A stretch of 62,412 bases of DNA from an uncultured Thiohalocapsa sp. (GCF_913062725.1 NZ_CAJXWY010000021.1:1-62412), one strand, 5' to 3'. Positions 27,753-38,629 are shown, numbered from the stretch's first letter. A program made the numbers and translations. The notes: generated by a model from the sequence alone, not told the origin.

Positions 27753-28280
27753 TCAGCGGCGGCGGAATTCTTCGGTGAGGCGCTCGACCACGTCCGCGGA
27801 GATGTCGATGCGCTCGCTGAAATAGACCACGCCCTCGCTCACGATCAAGTCGATGTTCTGTTCCTTGGCGATTTGCTGGACCACCTCTTCGACCTGCTTG
27901 ACCAGCTTGGTGCGCAGCTCGCTTTGGCGCAGGGCGAAATCTTCCTGCAGCTCGGCCTTGGCGTAGCGCAGGCGGCGCTTGCGGGTGCGGATGTCGTTCT
28001 GTAGCCGTTTGGCCTCCTCTTCGCGCATGAGCGCGCCGTCGCGCTCGAGCTTGCTCTCCAGGCGATCGATGGACTCCTGCTGATCGAGCAGATCGGCTTC
28101 GCGCTCGGCGACTTCGGTGCTGAGGGTTTGGCGCGCTTCCTCGTATTGCGGCGACTCCTCGACGATGCGGTTGGGGTCGATGACCGCGATCTTGAGCTGT
28201 TGCGCGCTGGCGGGCGCCGCCGCCAGCAGCGCCATCGCCAGCGACAGGTAGCACAACGAGGGAGAGGGGCGAAGCAACAT
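27753..28280 (-). CDS. skp: Periplasmic chaperone Skp/OmpH
   Basis: Skp binds unfolded outer-membrane proteins on their way to the Bam complex. The 175-residue product has a signal peptide (to about residue 26, ending APASAQQ), an IAVIDPNRIVEESPQYEEA start, a long charged coiled-coil (about residues 50-130) and the closing strand NIDLIVSEGVVYFSERIDI. Its ATG overlaps the bamA stop by one base (TGATG), implying translational coupling. lpxD follows. Confidence 0.94.
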   Translation of the reverse strand: MLLRPSPSLCYLSLAMALLAAAPASAQQLKIAVIDPNRIVEESPQYEEARQTLSTEVAEREADLLDQQESIDRLESKLERDGALMREEEAKRLQNDIRTRKRRLRYAKAELQEDFALRQSELRTKLVKQVEEVVQQIAKEQNIDLIVSEGVVYFSERIDISADVVERLTEEFRRR

Positions 28281-30613
28281 CAGAACGTCTGGCCAAAGCT
28301 GAATTGAAAGACTTGCTCTTCGTCTTGGTCTTTTTTGTTGAGCGGGTAGGCGAGACTCACGGTGAGGGCGCCGACCGGCGAGAGCCAGGCGAAGGACAGG
28401 CCGGTGGAGTAGCGCAGGTCGCCGAGCTCGAAGCCCGTGGGCGTGACCAGGTCGGTGTCATCGGTCCACCAGACATTGCCGAAGTCCAGGAAGGCGCCGA
28501 CCCGCACCGTATTCGCCAGGTTATCCCCCAGCGGCGGCGGCGCATAGACTTCGAGGCCCCCCGTGAGCTCGAGATTGCCACCCACCGGGTCTTGGTCCAG
28601 CGTCGTCTCCCGCGGGCCCAGCGTGTTGGCCTTGAAGCCGCGCACGCTGCGCGGGCCGCCGCCGTAGAAGTTCTCGAAGAAGGGCAGTGCCTGGGTGCTG
28701 CCATAGCCATCGCCGTAGCCGAGATCGCCCTTGAGTGCCAGCGTGACCCGCCGTGCGAGGGGCAGGTACTGGCGCCCGCGCGCGGTGATGCGGTAGTACT
28801 GCAGATCGCTGCCGGGGATGGCGATCTCGCCGAACAGGCTCTGCAGGCTGCCCTCGCTCGGGAAGACCGCGGAGTCGCGGGAGTCGTTCACATAGCTCGC
28901 GGTGAGGAAGAAGTCGTTGAACACATCGCCGTTTTCGGCAACGAAGTCCCGGGCGAGCAACGACTGACCGGCGAAGAACTTGGTGTACTGATAGTAGGCG
29001 CCGACGCCCGCCCGGGCGGTGTCGGAGATGGGCAAGCCGAAGTCGATGGCCGCGCGGCCGACATCAGTGGAGTAATCGGCGCCGATGAGCTGATCGAAAT
29101 TGGTGGAGCGATAGCTGACGTCGAAGCCGCGGCTGATGCCGTCGATGGTGTAGTACGGATTGGTGTAGGCCAGGCGGTAGAGCTGGGCGGTACGGCTGGT
29201 GTTGAAGGCGAAGGCCACCCGCTTGCCGGTGCCGAGGAAGTTCGATTGTGACACGCTGGTGTTGAAGATGAGCCCCTCACTTTGGGAAAAGCCGATGCCG
29301 GCCATCAGGTTACCGGAGGGACGTTCTTTCACCGTGACATTGACGTCGACCTGGTCGGCGGTGCCGGGCACCGCCGGGGTCTCGATATTGACTTCCTCGA
29401 AGTAACCGAGGCGCTGCAGGCGCTCGCGGGAGCGCTTGACCAGATCGGTGGAGAACCACGCGGTCTCGAGCTGGCGCATTTCCCGGCGCAGCACCTCATC
29501 GCGGGTGCGGGTATTGCCCTGCATATTGATGCGGCGCACATACACGCGGTTGCCCGGATCGACGAAGAAGGTTACGGCGACGGTCTTGGCGTCCGCATCC
29601 ACTTCGGGCACGGCGTTGACGTTGGCGAAGGCATAGCCCTCGTCGCCCAACAGCTTGGAGACGCGGTCCGCACTCTCGGTGGCGGTCTTGCGGGAGTAGA
29701 CTTCGCCGCGGCGCATGTGGATGAGCGGGAACAGGCGCTCGGCGGGAACCGATGGCTCGCCGGCGAGCTGGATGTCGCTCACGCGGTACATATCGCCCTC
29801 GTCCACGGCGATGGTGAGGTAGATATCCTTTTTGTCCGGGCTGATGGACACCTGCGTGGAGGTGATCTCGAACTCGATGTAGCCGCGGTCGAGGTAGAAC
29901 GAGCGCAGTGATTCGAGGTCGCCCGCCAGTTGCGGGCGCGAGTAGCGATCGTTCTTGGTGTAGAACGACAGCCAGTTGGTGGTGCCGAGCTTGAACTCCT
30001 TCAGCAGTTCCTTGTCGGTGAAGGCCTCGTTGCCGACGATGTTGATCTGCTTCAGGCGTGCGGTGAGGCCCTCGTCGATCTCGATGCGCACGGCGACGCG
30101 GTTACGCTCCAGGGGCGAGACCGTGGACTCGATGCCTACGCCGTACTTGCCGGAGGCGAAGTATTGACGCTGGAGCTCTTGCTCGATGCGATCGAGCACG
30201 GAGGGATCGAACACGCGCCCTTCGGCGAGACCCACTTCCACCAGCCCCTCTTTGAGAACATCGGTGTTGAGCGACTTGTTGCCGGTGATCTCGATCTCGG
30301 CGACGGCGGGACGCTCGCGCACGGCGATGACCAGCACGTCGCCGTCGCGCTCCACCGCGACATCTTCGAAGAAGCCCGTGCCGTAGAGGGTGCGGATGAT
30401 CTGCGCGGTGACACCGTCACCAACCGTATCGCCGATCTGTACTGGCAGGTAATTGAAGACCGTGCCGGCGGCGATACGCTGCAGGCCCTCGATGCGGATG
30501 TCGGCGATTTGGAAGACATCTGCGGCCGCCGCACCCGCCATGAGCAGCAGGGCGAGGACCATGGACAAGGCGGACCGGCGTCGGCCGGCGGCTTGGGCTG
30601 TGGGTTGTGACAC
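28280..30613 (-). CDS. bamA: Outer membrane protein assembly factor BamA
   Basis: BamA is the essential beta-barrel insertase of the outer membrane. The 777-residue protein has a signal peptide (to about residue 31), five POTRA domains (for example FQIADIRIEGLQRIAAGTVF and AEIEITGNKSLNTDVLKEG) and a C-terminal barrel. The barrel includes the loop-6 motif VRGFKANTLGPR and ends in Phe, as required for barrel recognition. Length is near the E. coli 810. A sigma70-type promoter lies just upstream, overlapping the end of rseP. Confidence 0.97.
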   Translation of the reverse strand: MSQPTAQAAGRRRSALSMVLALLLMAGAAAADVFQIADIRIEGLQRIAAGTVFNYLPVQIGDTVGDGVTAQIIRTLYGTGFFEDVAVERDGDVLVIAVRERPAVAEIEITGNKSLNTDVLKEGLVEVGLAEGRVFDPSVLDRIEQELQRQYFASGKYGVGIESTVSPLERNRVAVRIEIDEGLTARLKQINIVGNEAFTDKELLKEFKLGTTNWLSFYTKNDRYSRPQLAGDLESLRSFYLDRGYIEFEITSTQVSISPDKKDIYLTIAVDEGDMYRVSDIQLAGEPSVPAERLFPLIHMRRGEVYSRKTATESADRVSKLLGDEGYAFANVNAVPEVDADAKTVAVTFFVDPGNRVYVRRINMQGNTRTRDEVLRREMRQLETAWFSTDLVKRSRERLQRLGYFEEVNIETPAVPGTADQVDVNVTVKERPSGNLMAGIGFSQSEGLIFNTSVSQSNFLGTGKRVAFAFNTSRTAQLYRLAYTNPYYTIDGISRGFDVSYRSTNFDQLIGADYSTDVGRAAIDFGLPISDTARAGVGAYYQYTKFFAGQSLLARDFVAENGDVFNDFFLTASYVNDSRDSAVFPSEGSLQSLFGEIAIPGSDLQYYRITARGRQYLPLARRVTLALKGDLGYGDGYGSTQALPFFENFYGGGPRSVRGFKANTLGPRETTLDQDPVGGNLELTGGLEVYAPPPLGDNLANTVRVGAFLDFGNVWWTDDTDLVTPTGFELGDLRYSTGLSFAWLSPVGALTVSLAYPLNKKDQDEEQVFQFSFGQTF

Positions 30614-30833
30614 GCGTCCCCCGAAGGCGTTGGCCAGCTGCAGAACGACCTGCGGCCACCGCCGTCGTACCCAGGGCGAGAGGACGTATACGCTTTGGCT
30701 CCGCAGTGCGCGGCTTGCGCGTGTGCAGGCGGCTGCGATGATCGGCTGCGACGGACGATGGAAACCGCGTCTTCGCTGTCCTTAGACGTCTCGCCAGGGA
30801 TAGCGAACGGTCGCCCGGTCCCCAGACCGCATC

Positions 30834-30862
30834 AGTATAGGACAAGCGGCCCGTCTAGCCAA
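30834..30862 (-). promoter_or_regulatory. Sigma70-type promoter for bamA
   Basis: On the minus strand TTGGCT (30862-30857), a 17-base spacer and TATACT (30839-30834) form a good sigma70 match (4/6 and 5/6). The -35 box overlaps the rseP stop codon at 30857-30855. The predicted transcript start near 30827 gives a bamA leader of about 214 bases. This would let bamA-skp-lpx be expressed apart from the upstream genes. Confidence 0.6.
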
Positions 30863-32222
30863 AGATTCGAGCAATATCCACGTAGAAGGCCAAAGTCATC
30901 AAGCAGACTATCAATAGGATGCCAAGGCGTTGGCCGTAGGCCTGGACTTCCTCGGAGAGCGGTCGCCCGCGCACGGCTTCGAAGGCGAAATACAAGAGCT
31001 GGCCGCCGTCGAGCACCGGAATCGGCAGCAGGTTCAACAGGCCAAGGCTGACGCTCAGCAGCGCCAGGAACTGCAGATACGGCTCGATCCCGAAGCTGGC
31101 GGTCTTGCCGGCGGCGTCGGCGATGCCGATGGGCCCACTCAGATTCTCGACCGAAGCCGTGCCCACGAGCATGCGCCCGACCAGACGCAGGGTCATCACG
31201 GAGAGATCGCCGACCCGGCGCAGCGCCTCGACGAAGGCATCCACGGGTCCGTAGCGCACCGTCACCGCGAGGTCTGCGAACAGATCCCCGGGCACCTCAG
31301 GGCCGGCGCCGATGCGCCCCACCTGGCTGCCGTCGTCGCGGGCGACGGCGCGCGGCGTCAGCTGCAGCAGGCGCTCGGAGCCGTTGCGCAGCACCCGCAG
31401 GGCCAGGGCATTACCCGGATTGGCCTGCACGGCCTCGACGAAGTCCATCCAGCCCGTGACGGCGACACCGTCCATGGCGACGATGCGGTCGCCCGGTTGC
31501 AGGCCGGCGGTGTCCGCCGGCTGGCCGGATACCACCTCGGCGATGACCGGTGGAATGGGCGGGGTGTAGCGTTCCACACCGAGCTGGGACAACAAGTTCT
31601 GCCCCGCGCCCAACCGTGACAGCTCGTCGGCGGGCAGGCTGCGCAGGGCGCGGTCGCCATCGGCGGTGACGACGACCACATCGACATCGTCGCCGCCGAG
31701 GGACGCCGACAACAGCACCCGCCAGAACTGTCCCCAGGTGGCCACGGGCTGCCCATCGACGCTCTGGATGACGTCGCCCGGCGCCAGCGCGGCCTCGGCG
31801 GCGACGGACGCCGGTGTAACCGCGCCCACCTGCGGGCGCAGGCCGCTCTCCCCGGCCATGAGCAGGCCCCAGTAGAGCAGGATGGCGAGCAGAAAGTTCG
31901 CCGCCGGGCCGGCGACGGCGATGAGGCTGCGCTTCCAGACCGGCTGGGTATTGAAGGCGTAGGGGAGATCCGCCGGGTCGACGTCGTCCTCGCGCTCGTC
32001 GACCATTTTCACATAGCCGCCCAGGGGCAGCGCGGCGATGACGTATTCCGTGTCGTCGCCGCGGCGGCGCCAGGTGTAGAGCGCCCTGCCGAAGCCGACG
32101 GAGAAGCGCAGCACCTTGACGCCGAGCCGCCGCGCAACCCAGAAGTGGCCGAACTCGTGGATGGTCACGAGCAGGAGGATGGCCACCAGGAAGGCGACGA
32201 TATTGATGAGCAGGACGAGCAT
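30855..32222 (-). CDS. rseP: Site-2 protease RseP
   Basis: RseP is an inner-membrane zinc protease that cleaves anti-sigma factor RseA in the sigma-E envelope stress response. The 455-residue protein shows the HEFGH zinc motif in the first helix (residues 21-25), GFGRALYTWRRRGDDTEYVI, LPLGGYVKMVDERE and AVAGPAANFLLAILLYWGL. It also has two PDZ domains (about 125-200 and 205-285) and the NLLPIPVLDGGQLLYF metal-binding motif. It starts 3 bases after dxr ends. Confidence 0.96.
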   Translation of the reverse strand: MLVLLINIVAFLVAILLLVTIHEFGHFWVARRLGVKVLRFSVGFGRALYTWRRRGDDTEYVIAALPLGGYVKMVDEREDDVDPADLPYAFNTQPVWKRSLIAVAGPAANFLLAILLYWGLLMAGESGLRPQVGAVTPASVAAEAALAPGDVIQSVDGQPVATWGQFWRVLLSASLGGDDVDVVVVTADGDRALRSLPADELSRLGAGQNLLSQLGVERYTPPIPPVIAEVVSGQPADTAGLQPGDRIVAMDGVAVTGWMDFVEAVQANPGNALALRVLRNGSERLLQLTPRAVARDDGSQVGRIGAGPEVPGDLFADLAVTVRYGPVDAFVEALRRVGDLSVMTLRLVGRMLVGTASVENLSGPIGIADAAGKTASFGIEPYLQFLALLSVSLGLLNLLPIPVLDGGQLLYFAFEAVRGRPLSEEVQAYGQRLGILLIVCLMTLAFYVDIARIFG

Positions 32223-32225
32223 GGG

Positions 32226-33413
32226 CTATGCGACCAGCGCGGCGACGCATTGTTCCGCTGCGCGCCGGGCGGCGGCGTCGACGCTCAGCACGTGCTCGAG
32301 CCCGCTCAGGTCCACGGGCTCCGGCGGCAGCCCATCCATGGTCTGCTCCACCACGCGGGCGATGTCGGTGAAGCCGATGCGCCGATCGAGGAAAGCGGCG
32401 ACGGCGACCTCGTTGGCGGCATTCAGCACGACGGGCGCGGTACCACCCTCGCGCGCGGCCCGGTAGGCGAGGCGCAGGCAGGGAAAGCGCTCCGGCGCCG
32501 GCGGCTCGAAGTCGAGCCGTGCGATGGCGAACAGATCCAGGGGCTCGACGCCGGCGCCGATGCGCTCGGGCCAGCCCAGGGCATGGGCGATGGGTGTGCG
32601 CATGTCCGGGTTGCCCAACTGCGCCAGCACCGAGCCGTCGGTGTACTGCACCATGGAGTGAATAACGCTCTGGCGGTGCACCACCACCTGGATGCGCTCG
32701 GGACGGGTGGCGAAGAGCCAGCAGGCCTCGATGATCTCCAGGCCCTTGTTCATCATGGTGGCGGAGTCCACCGAGATCTTGCGGCCCATGCTCCAGTTGG
32801 GGTGGGCCACCGCCTGCTCGGGGGTCACCGCCACCAGGGTCTGCGGATCGGCATCGCGGAAGGGGCCGCCGGAGGCGGTGAGCAGGATGCGCTGCACGCC
32901 CGCCTCGGGCAGCCCGCGCTCATGGGCCGGCGGCAGGCATTGGAAGATGGCGTTGTGCTCGCTGTCGATGGGCAGCAGCGTGGCGTTGTTCTCCCGGGCG
33001 GCGTCCATCAGCAGCGCACCCGCCACCACCAGGGCCTCTTTGTTGGCCAGCATCAGGCGCTTGCCGGCGCGCGCCGCCGCCAGGCTGGACATGAGCCCGG
33101 CGGCGCCGACGATGGCGGCCATCACATACTCCACATCGTCCAGTGCGGCCACCTCGATGAGGGCCTCGGCCCCGCGCAGCACCCGCGGCGGCCGCGGCAT
33201 ATCGGCCAGCAGTGCGGTAAGCGCATCAGCGCCGGCGGGGTCCACCATCACGGCGTAGTCCGGATTGAACCGCCGGCATTGCTCGGCGAGGCGTTCGGCG
33301 TTGCGATGCGCGGTCAGTGCGACGACGCGAAAGCGCTCCGGATGACGGGCGACCACGTCCAGCGTGCTGACGCCGATGGAGCCCGTGGAGCCGAGGATCG
33401 TGATGCCTTTCAT
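32226..33413 (-). CDS. dxr: 1-deoxy-D-xylulose 5-phosphate reductoisomerase
   Basis: Dxr makes methylerythritol phosphate, the committed step of non-mevalonate isoprenoid synthesis. The 395-residue protein begins [20 protein letters not shown] (NADPH site) and has [27 protein letters not shown] (metal-binding acidic residues), [30 protein letters not shown] and [14 protein letters not shown]. Its ATG at 33413 overlaps the cdsA stop by 4 bases (ATGA). The longer in-frame sequence upstream is another frame of cdsA and is not part of the gene. Confidence 0.97.
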   Translation of the reverse strand: MKGITILGSTGSIGVSTLDVVARHPERFRVVALTAHRNAERLAEQCRRFNPDYAVMVDPAGADALTALLADMPRPPRVLRGAEALIEVAALDDVEYVMAAIVGAAGLMSSLAAARAGKRLMLANKEALVVAGALLMDAARENNATLLPIDSEHNAIFQCLPPAHERGLPEAGVQRILLTASGGPFRDADPQTLVAVTPEQAVAHPNWSMGRKISVDSATMMNKGLEIIEACWLFATRPERIQVVVHRQSVIHSMVQYTDGSVLAQLGNPDMRTPIAHALGWPERIGAGVEPLDLFAIARLDFEPPAPERFPCLRLAYRAAREGGTAPVVLNAANEVAVAAFLDRRIGFTDIARVVEQTMDGLPPEPVDLSGLEHVLSVDAAARRAAEQCVAALVA

Positions 33414-34255
33414 TGCGCCAACCCCAACCAGATGAAACCCAATGCGAACACCGGCGCAGCGGCGGTTATGCTGTCGATGCGATCCAGCACACCGCCGTGG
33501 CCGGGCAGCAGCGTACCCGAGTCCTTCACCCCGCGCCGGCGCTTGAGCCAGCTCTCGAACAGGTCGCCCACCACCGACAGCGCCACGGTGATGACGCCGA
33601 GGAGCACCAGCAGCGCCTGGCCCGCGACAGCCAGCCCCAGCCCCCAGCCCGCGAGCACCAGTGCGAGTGCCACGGCGACGAGTGCGCCGGCGAGCCCCTC
33701 CCAGGTCTTGCCGGGGCTGAGACGGGGCATGAGCTTGTGCCGGCCGAAGCGCCGGCCGATGAAATAGGCCGCCGAGTCGGCCAGCACGATCATCGCCACC
33801 AGGCCCAGCACCAGCATCGGACCGTCGTCGCTGCCGCCATGCAACCGCACCAGCGCCAGCCATGGGGCCGCGAGCACGAGCAGCCCGAGCGCCAGCAGCC
33901 CCCAATCGATGCCCGCCGCCGGCTGCACCCGCAGACGTGGCAGTGCCGCGGCGCAACCGAGCCACCACAACAATGCCGGCAGCAGCGCCAGCGCGGGGGC
34001 GCCGATGCCCCAGAGCAGCAGGAGCGTCAGGGCCACCACGGCGATCATCGCCAGGCGCGCCGGCGTCGTGTCGACGCCCACCAGCGCCGCCCATTCCCAG
34101 GCGGCCAGCATGACGATGGCGGCGATGAAGCCGGCGAACAGCGATGTTGGCAACAACAGCACGCCAGCTACGAATCCCGGCACCAGCCAGGCGGAGGTGC
34201 GCAGTCGTGCCCGTAACGCATCGCCCGCCACAGGTCCGTCAGCCGCCGACGACAT
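33410..34255 (-). CDS. cdsA: Phosphatidate cytidylyltransferase
   Basis: CdsA makes CDP-diacylglycerol for phospholipid synthesis in the inner membrane. The 281-residue protein has about eight hydrophobic helices, then [20 protein letters not shown] followed by SPGKTWEG, and the signature [20 protein letters not shown] with DRIDS. The chosen ATG at 34255 ([14 protein letters not shown]) overlaps the end of uppS by 17 bases; starts further upstream lie deep within uppS. Confidence 0.94.
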   Translation of the reverse strand: MSSAADGPVAGDALRARLRTSAWLVPGFVAGVLLLPTSLFAGFIAAIVMLAAWEWAALVGVDTTPARLAMIAVVALTLLLLWGIGAPALALLPALLWWLGCAAALPRLRVQPAAGIDWGLLALGLLVLAAPWLALVRLHGGSDDGPMLVLGLVAMIVLADSAAYFIGRRFGRHKLMPRLSPGKTWEGLAGALVAVALALVLAGWGLGLAVAGQALLVLLGVITVALSVVGDLFESWLKRRRGVKDSGTLLPGHGGVLDRIDSITAAAPVFALGFIWLGLAQ

Positions 34256-35018
34256 CCACACTGGCCGCGATCTGCTCGCCGGTGCGACCGAAGCGGCGCT
34301 GGCGGCGCGCAAAATCATGCAGCGCCGCCCCATAGGCATCGGCGTCGAATTCCGGCCACATCAATTCGGAGAAATACAGCTCTGCGTAGGCCGACTGCCA
34401 CAACAGAAAGTTGCTGATGCGCTTCTCGCCCCCGGTGCGGATGAACAGATCAGGGTCGGGCAGATCGGGAAAGGACAGGCGCGCGGCGACACAGGCCTCA
34501 TCGATGGCCTCGGGTGCCAGCCGACCGGCGGCGACGTCGCGGGCGATGGCGCGCACGGCCTGGGTCACATCCCAGCGCCCGCCGTAGTTGGCGGCCACTT
34601 GCAGGATGAGCCGTCGGTTGTTGCGGGTGGCGACCTGGGCCTCGTGGAACTGCGCCTGCAGCCGCTCGGAGAAGGCAGAGAGATCACCGATGACGCGCAG
34701 CTGGATGTCGTGCTCCACCAGTCGCTGCACCTCCATCTGCAGCGTGCTCATGAAGATCTCCATCAGGACCATGACTTCGGCGCGCGGGCGGCGCCAGTTC
34801 TCGCTGCTGAAGGCGAACAGCGTCAGGGCGCCCACGCCGTGGCGGATGCTTTCCTCGACGACGACCCGCACGCTTTTCGCACCGGCGCGGTGACCGGCGC
34901 TGCGCGGGAGACCGCGTTGCTTGGCCCAGCGGCCGTTGCCATCCATGATGATGGCGACGTGCGACGGTACACCCCTGGACCTGCCCTTGGCGTCGATGGC
35001 CGTGATCTCGCTACTCAC
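34239..35018 (-). CDS. uppS: Undecaprenyl diphosphate synthase (cis-prenyltransferase)
   Basis: UppS builds the C55 lipid carrier for cell-wall and O-antigen synthesis. The 259-residue protein has HVAIIMDGNGRWAKQRGLPR with catalytic Asp26, GHRAGAKSVRVVVE, LTLFAFSSENWRRP, AANYGGRWDV, DPDLFIRTGGEKRISNFLLW and AELYFSELMWPEFD. Length is normal. It starts 31 bases after frr. Confidence 0.97.
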   Translation of the reverse strand: MSSEITAIDAKGRSRGVPSHVAIIMDGNGRWAKQRGLPRSAGHRAGAKSVRVVVEESIRHGVGALTLFAFSSENWRRPRAEVMVLMEIFMSTLQMEVQRLVEHDIQLRVIGDLSAFSERLQAQFHEAQVATRNNRRLILQVAANYGGRWDVTQAVRAIARDVAAGRLAPEAIDEACVAARLSFPDLPDPDLFIRTGGEKRISNFLLWQSAYAELYFSELMWPEFDADAYGAALHDFARRQRRFGRTGEQIAASVDVVGG

Positions 35019-35049
35019 TTGTGGTGCGCTTCGTGGGTGCGAGCGCCCG

Positions 35050-35607
35050 CTAGATGGACATCAGATCGGCTTCCTTCTCCTCCAGGATCCGGTCCACCTC
35101 TTTCACGAACTGATCGGTGAGCTTCTGAACGATCTCCTCGCCGCGATGCTCGTCGTCTTCGGAGATCAGTTTTTCCTTCACCAGCTCTTTGAGCTGGTGA
35201 TTGGCGTCGCGGCGGATGTTGCGCACGGCGACCCGCGCCTGCTCGGCTTCCGCCCGGGCGATCTTCTGCAGGTCGCGCCGGCGCTCTTCGGTGAGCGGCG
35301 GCATGGGCACACGGATGACGGTGCCGGCGGTGTTCGGATTGATGCCGAGATCGGATTGGATGATGGCCTTCTCGACCACGGACACCATGTTGCGGTCCCA
35401 GGGTGTGACGGTGAGGGTGCGGGCGTCTTCGACGGCGACGCTCGCGGCCTGGCTGATGGGCACCTCGCTGCCGTAGTAGGACACGCGAACGTGGTCCAGC
35501 AGCGATGGGTGCGCCCGACCGGTGCGGATCTTGGCGAGCTCATGGCTGAGCGCCTCGGCGCTCTTGGCCATGCGCTCGGCGGCGTCTTTCTTGATGTCGT
35601 CGATCAT
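35050..35607 (-). CDS. frr: Ribosome recycling factor
   Basis: RRF splits post-termination ribosomes together with EF-G. The 185-residue product matches family length. It starts [20 protein letters not shown], with [59 protein letters not shown] and [11 protein letters not shown]. Its ATG overlaps the pyrH stop by 4 bases (GCATGATC). It lies between pyrH and uppS as in most gammaproteobacteria. Confidence 0.97.
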   Translation of the reverse strand: MIDDIKKDAAERMAKSAEALSHELAKIRTGRAHPSLLDHVRVSYYGSEVPISQAASVAVEDARTLTVTPWDRNMVSVVEKAIIQSDLGINPNTAGTVIRVPMPPLTEERRRDLQKIARAEAEQARVAVRNIRRDANHQLKELVKEKLISEDDEHRGEEIVQKLTDQFVKEVDRILEEKEADLMSI

Positions 35608-36338
35608 GCTTCGTGTCCAGGCTCGACCAGCGAGCCAATCTCTTCCCCGGCGGCGACGCGCTGCAGCGCTCCGGGCTCGAAAATGCTCATGACCCGCAAC
35701 GGGATGCCATTGTCCCTGCACAGCACCACGGCGGTGAGGTCCATGACACCGAGGCGCTCGCGCAGCGCCTGGTCGTAGGTGATGCGGGGGTAGAAGCGGG
35801 CCTGTGGGTCTTGCTTCGGGTCCGCGGAGTAAATACCGTCGACCATGGTCGCCTTGACCATGAGATCGGCATCGATTTCCACGGCGCGCAGGCTGGCGGC
35901 GGAATCGGTGGTAAAGAACGGATTACCGGTACCGGCGGCAAACAGTACCACGCGTCCCTTCTCCAGGTGGCGTATGGCGCGGCGGCGGATGTAGTCCTCG
36001 CAGACCTGGTTGATCTTGAGCGCGGACATCACCCGGGTGGGCACCCCGATGCGCTCCAGCGCATCCTGCATGGCGAGGGCATTCATCACCGTGGCCAGCA
36101 TGCCCATGTGGTCGCCGGTGACGCGGTCCATGCCGCGGGCGGCCAGGCCGGCACCGCGGAAGATGTTACCGCCGCCCAGCACCAGGGCCATCTGGGTGCC
36201 AGCACGGGCGCATTCCGCCACATCCCGTGCCAGCCGTGCGAGCACGTCGGGGTCGATGCCGCAGGCGCCGTCACCGAGCAGCGCCTCGCCGCTTAGCTTG
36301 ACGAGGACCCGGCGCAGAGGAGGCGATGCTTCGGTCAT
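35604..36338 (-). CDS. pyrH: Uridylate kinase
   Basis: PyrH phosphorylates UMP to UDP. The 244-residue product shows [96 protein letters not shown] and [16 protein letters not shown]. The ATG at 36338 ([13 protein letters not shown]) matches family length. tsf lies 207 bases upstream; that gap shows no gene or clear promoter. Confidence 0.97.
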   Translation of the reverse strand: MTEASPPLRRVLVKLSGEALLGDGACGIDPDVLARLARDVAECARAGTQMALVLGGGNIFRGAGLAARGMDRVTGDHMGMLATVMNALAMQDALERIGVPTRVMSALKINQVCEDYIRRRAIRHLEKGRVVLFAAGTGNPFFTTDSAASLRAVEIDADLMVKATMVDGIYSADPKQDPQARFYPRITYDQALRERLGVMDLTAVVLCRDNGIPLRVMSIFEPGALQRVAAGEEIGSLVEPGHEA

Positions 36339-36545
36339 GGGCGGAGCGGACAGTCGACGACGCTGGCTGTTGGCGCGGCGGCGGGCTCGAGAGGTGAGCC
36401 CTGCGGTGCGGGCGCATGATACACGAGCAGGGCCGTTGTGGTGCGGCCGATCGCGGCCGCCGGCGACCACCGGTTGCGCCATGCGCGCCGGCGGCTATGA
36501 CGGCGGCCCCTCCCCGGTCGCCGCACCCACCGTCGCAGACGCGGG

Positions 36546-37436
36546 TCACTCGGCCTGCTTGGCCTGCGCCTGTACCTCTTCGGCGAAGTTCTCGGTCTTC
36601 TTCTCGATGCCCTCACCCACTTCCAGCCTGGCGAAGGCCGCCACCCGGGCGCCGGCCTGCTTCAGCAACTGCTCGACGCTGGTGTCGGGATCTTTGACGA
36701 AGGCCTGGCCCAGCAGCGTCACCTCCTCGGTGAACTTGCGCATGCGCCCGCCGATGATCTTGTCGACGATCTCCGGCGGCTTGCCGCTCTCGAGCGCCTG
36801 CGCCCGAAAGATCTCGCGCTCGCGCTCCAGCGCCTCGGCGGGCACGTCGTCGGCGCTGACGCACATGGGGTTGGTGGCGGCAATGTGCATGGCGATGTCG
36901 CGCCCGAGGGCTTCGTCGCCCCCGACCAGGTCGACGATGACGCCGATGCGCACGCCGTGGCGGTAGCTGTGCAGCCGCCCTTGGGGGGCGTCGAAGCGCA
37001 CCAGCCGACGCAGCTGGACGTTCTCACCAACCTTGGCGACGAGCGCCTCGCGGGCGGTGTCGAGGGTGGTCGCGCCATCGCCGGCGAGCGGTTGCCCGCC
37101 CAGTGTCTCGACATCCGCCGCAGCGCTGACCAGCGCCGTTTCGCCGACGGTTTGCGCGAAGCGAGCGAAGTTTTCGTCTTTGGCAACGAAGTCGGTCTCG
37201 CTGTTGATTTCCACCATGACGCCGCGGGTGCCGCCGTCGGCGAGTTGGAGTTCCACGACGCCATCGGCGGCGATCCGCCCGGCCTTCTTGGCGGCCTTCG
37301 CCTGGCCGGATTTGCGCATGGCCTCGATGGCCGCCTCGATGTCGCCATCGGTCTCTTGCAGCGCGCGCTTACATTCCATCATGCCGGCGCCCGTGCGCTC
37401 GCGAAGCTCCTTCACCAAACTGGCAGAGATTGCCAT
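36546..37436 (-). CDS. tsf: Translation elongation factor Ts
   Basis: EF-Ts recycles EF-Tu. The 296-residue protein begins MAISASLVKELRERTGAGMM with ECKRALQETDGDIEAAIEAM, and has the core INSETDFVAKDENFARFAQ and HIAATNPMCVSADDVP. A GGAG site lies 6 bases before the ATG. It follows rpsB after 74 bases, the standard rpsB-tsf arrangement. Confidence 0.97.
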   Translation of the reverse strand: MAISASLVKELRERTGAGMMECKRALQETDGDIEAAIEAMRKSGQAKAAKKAGRIAADGVVELQLADGGTRGVMVEINSETDFVAKDENFARFAQTVGETALVSAAADVETLGGQPLAGDGATTLDTAREALVAKVGENVQLRRLVRFDAPQGRLHSYRHGVRIGVIVDLVGGDEALGRDIAMHIAATNPMCVSADDVPAEALEREREIFRAQALESGKPPEIVDKIIGGRMRKFTEEVTLLGQAFVKDPDTSVEQLLKQAGARVAAFARLEVGEGIEKKTENFAEEVQAQAKQAE

Positions 37437-37510
37437 GACCTACTCCAAGTGCTGCAGAACGAAAAGATGAAGCGTTTAACAGGGCTGTCGGGGGGCTGCT
37501 GCGCCGCGTC

Positions 37511-38314
37511 TCAGGACGCCGCCGCAGCCTCGCCTTCGGCACCGGCTGCGACCTCGGCCGGCGCCTCTGCGGGCGGCGCCGGCTGGGGCTCGGCGGCCGG
37601 CGCCTCGCCCCGACGCCCGGCCATGGCGGCGGCGGTTTGACGGCCGTCGAGCACGGCGTCCGCAGCACCCTCGATGTAGAGCCGCACCGCACGGATGGCG
37701 TCGTCGTTGCCCGGGATCACGTAGTCGATGCGGCTGGGGTCGTTGTTGGTGTCCACCACGCCCACCACCGGAATGCCGAGCTTATTGGCCTCGGACACGG
37801 CGATCTTCTCGTGGCCGACGTCGATGACGAACATGGCATCTGGGAGGCCGTCCATGTTCTTGATGCCGCCCAGGCTCAGCTCCAGCTTGTCGCGCTCACG
37901 GCTCAGCGTCAGCGCTTCTTTCTTGGCAAAGCGCTCGATGCTGCCGTCTTCGAACATGGCCTCGAGGTCCTTGAGCCGCTGAATCGACTGGCGCACCGTC
38001 TTGAAGTTGGTGAGCATGCCACCGAGCCAGCGGTGATTGACGTAAGGCATGCCGCAGCGGGCCGCATGCTCGCGGATCGCGTCCTGCGCGGCGCGCTTGG
38101 TGCCCACGAACAGGATGCGCCCGCCGTTGGCCGCGAGCTTGCCCATGTAGCCCATCGCCTCCTGGTACAGGGGCAGGGTTTTTTCCAGGTTGACGATATG
38201 GATCTTGTTGCGTTGGCCGAAGATGTACGCCGCCATCTTCGGGTTCCAGTAGCGGGTTTGGTGACCGAAGTGGACACCGGCCTGCAGCATCTGCCGCATG
38301 GAAACGTCGCTCAT
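37511..38314 (-). CDS. rpsB: 30S ribosomal protein S2
   Basis: S2 is a structural protein of the small subunit. The 267-residue product starts [20 protein letters not shown] and [20 protein letters not shown], and has [40 protein letters not shown] and [20 protein letters not shown]. The C-terminal 40 residues are Ala/Pro/Glu-rich, longer than in E. coli. The ATG at 38314 is preceded by AGAGGC. Confidence 0.97.
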   Translation of the reverse strand: MSDVSMRQMLQAGVHFGHQTRYWNPKMAAYIFGQRNKIHIVNLEKTLPLYQEAMGYMGKLAANGGRILFVGTKRAAQDAIREHAARCGMPYVNHRWLGGMLTNFKTVRQSIQRLKDLEAMFEDGSIERFAKKEALTLSRERDKLELSLGGIKNMDGLPDAMFVIDVGHEKIAVSEANKLGIPVVGVVDTNNDPSRIDYVIPGNDDAIRAVRLYIEGAADAVLDGRQTAAAMAGRRGEAPAAEPQPAPPAEAPAEVAAGAEGEAAAAS

Positions 38315-38629
38315 TATTGTGCCTCTGGTTTGGGTTGAACCTCCACGTGCCCCATGACGCAACCCGGCTGACGGGCACCCGGCGTCATGTGTCGGTACGT
38401 GTGTGGCATTACGCAGTCGCGCCGCATCCGGCACGGTTGCGAGTCATGGACTTCATCGTCTTAGGAGGTCGCCGCCGGGGGCAACGCCGCTGAAGGCGGT
38501 GATGGTGGCCGAGCGCACGCGGGCGCGGCGGATATCGCCAGCCGGGCTGGCCCCACCGTCACGCACAGCGTGCGGGGTAGCCGCCTATCTGGCCGCCGCT
38601 TATCGTCGGTTTGCTCGCCACCGCTCGCT

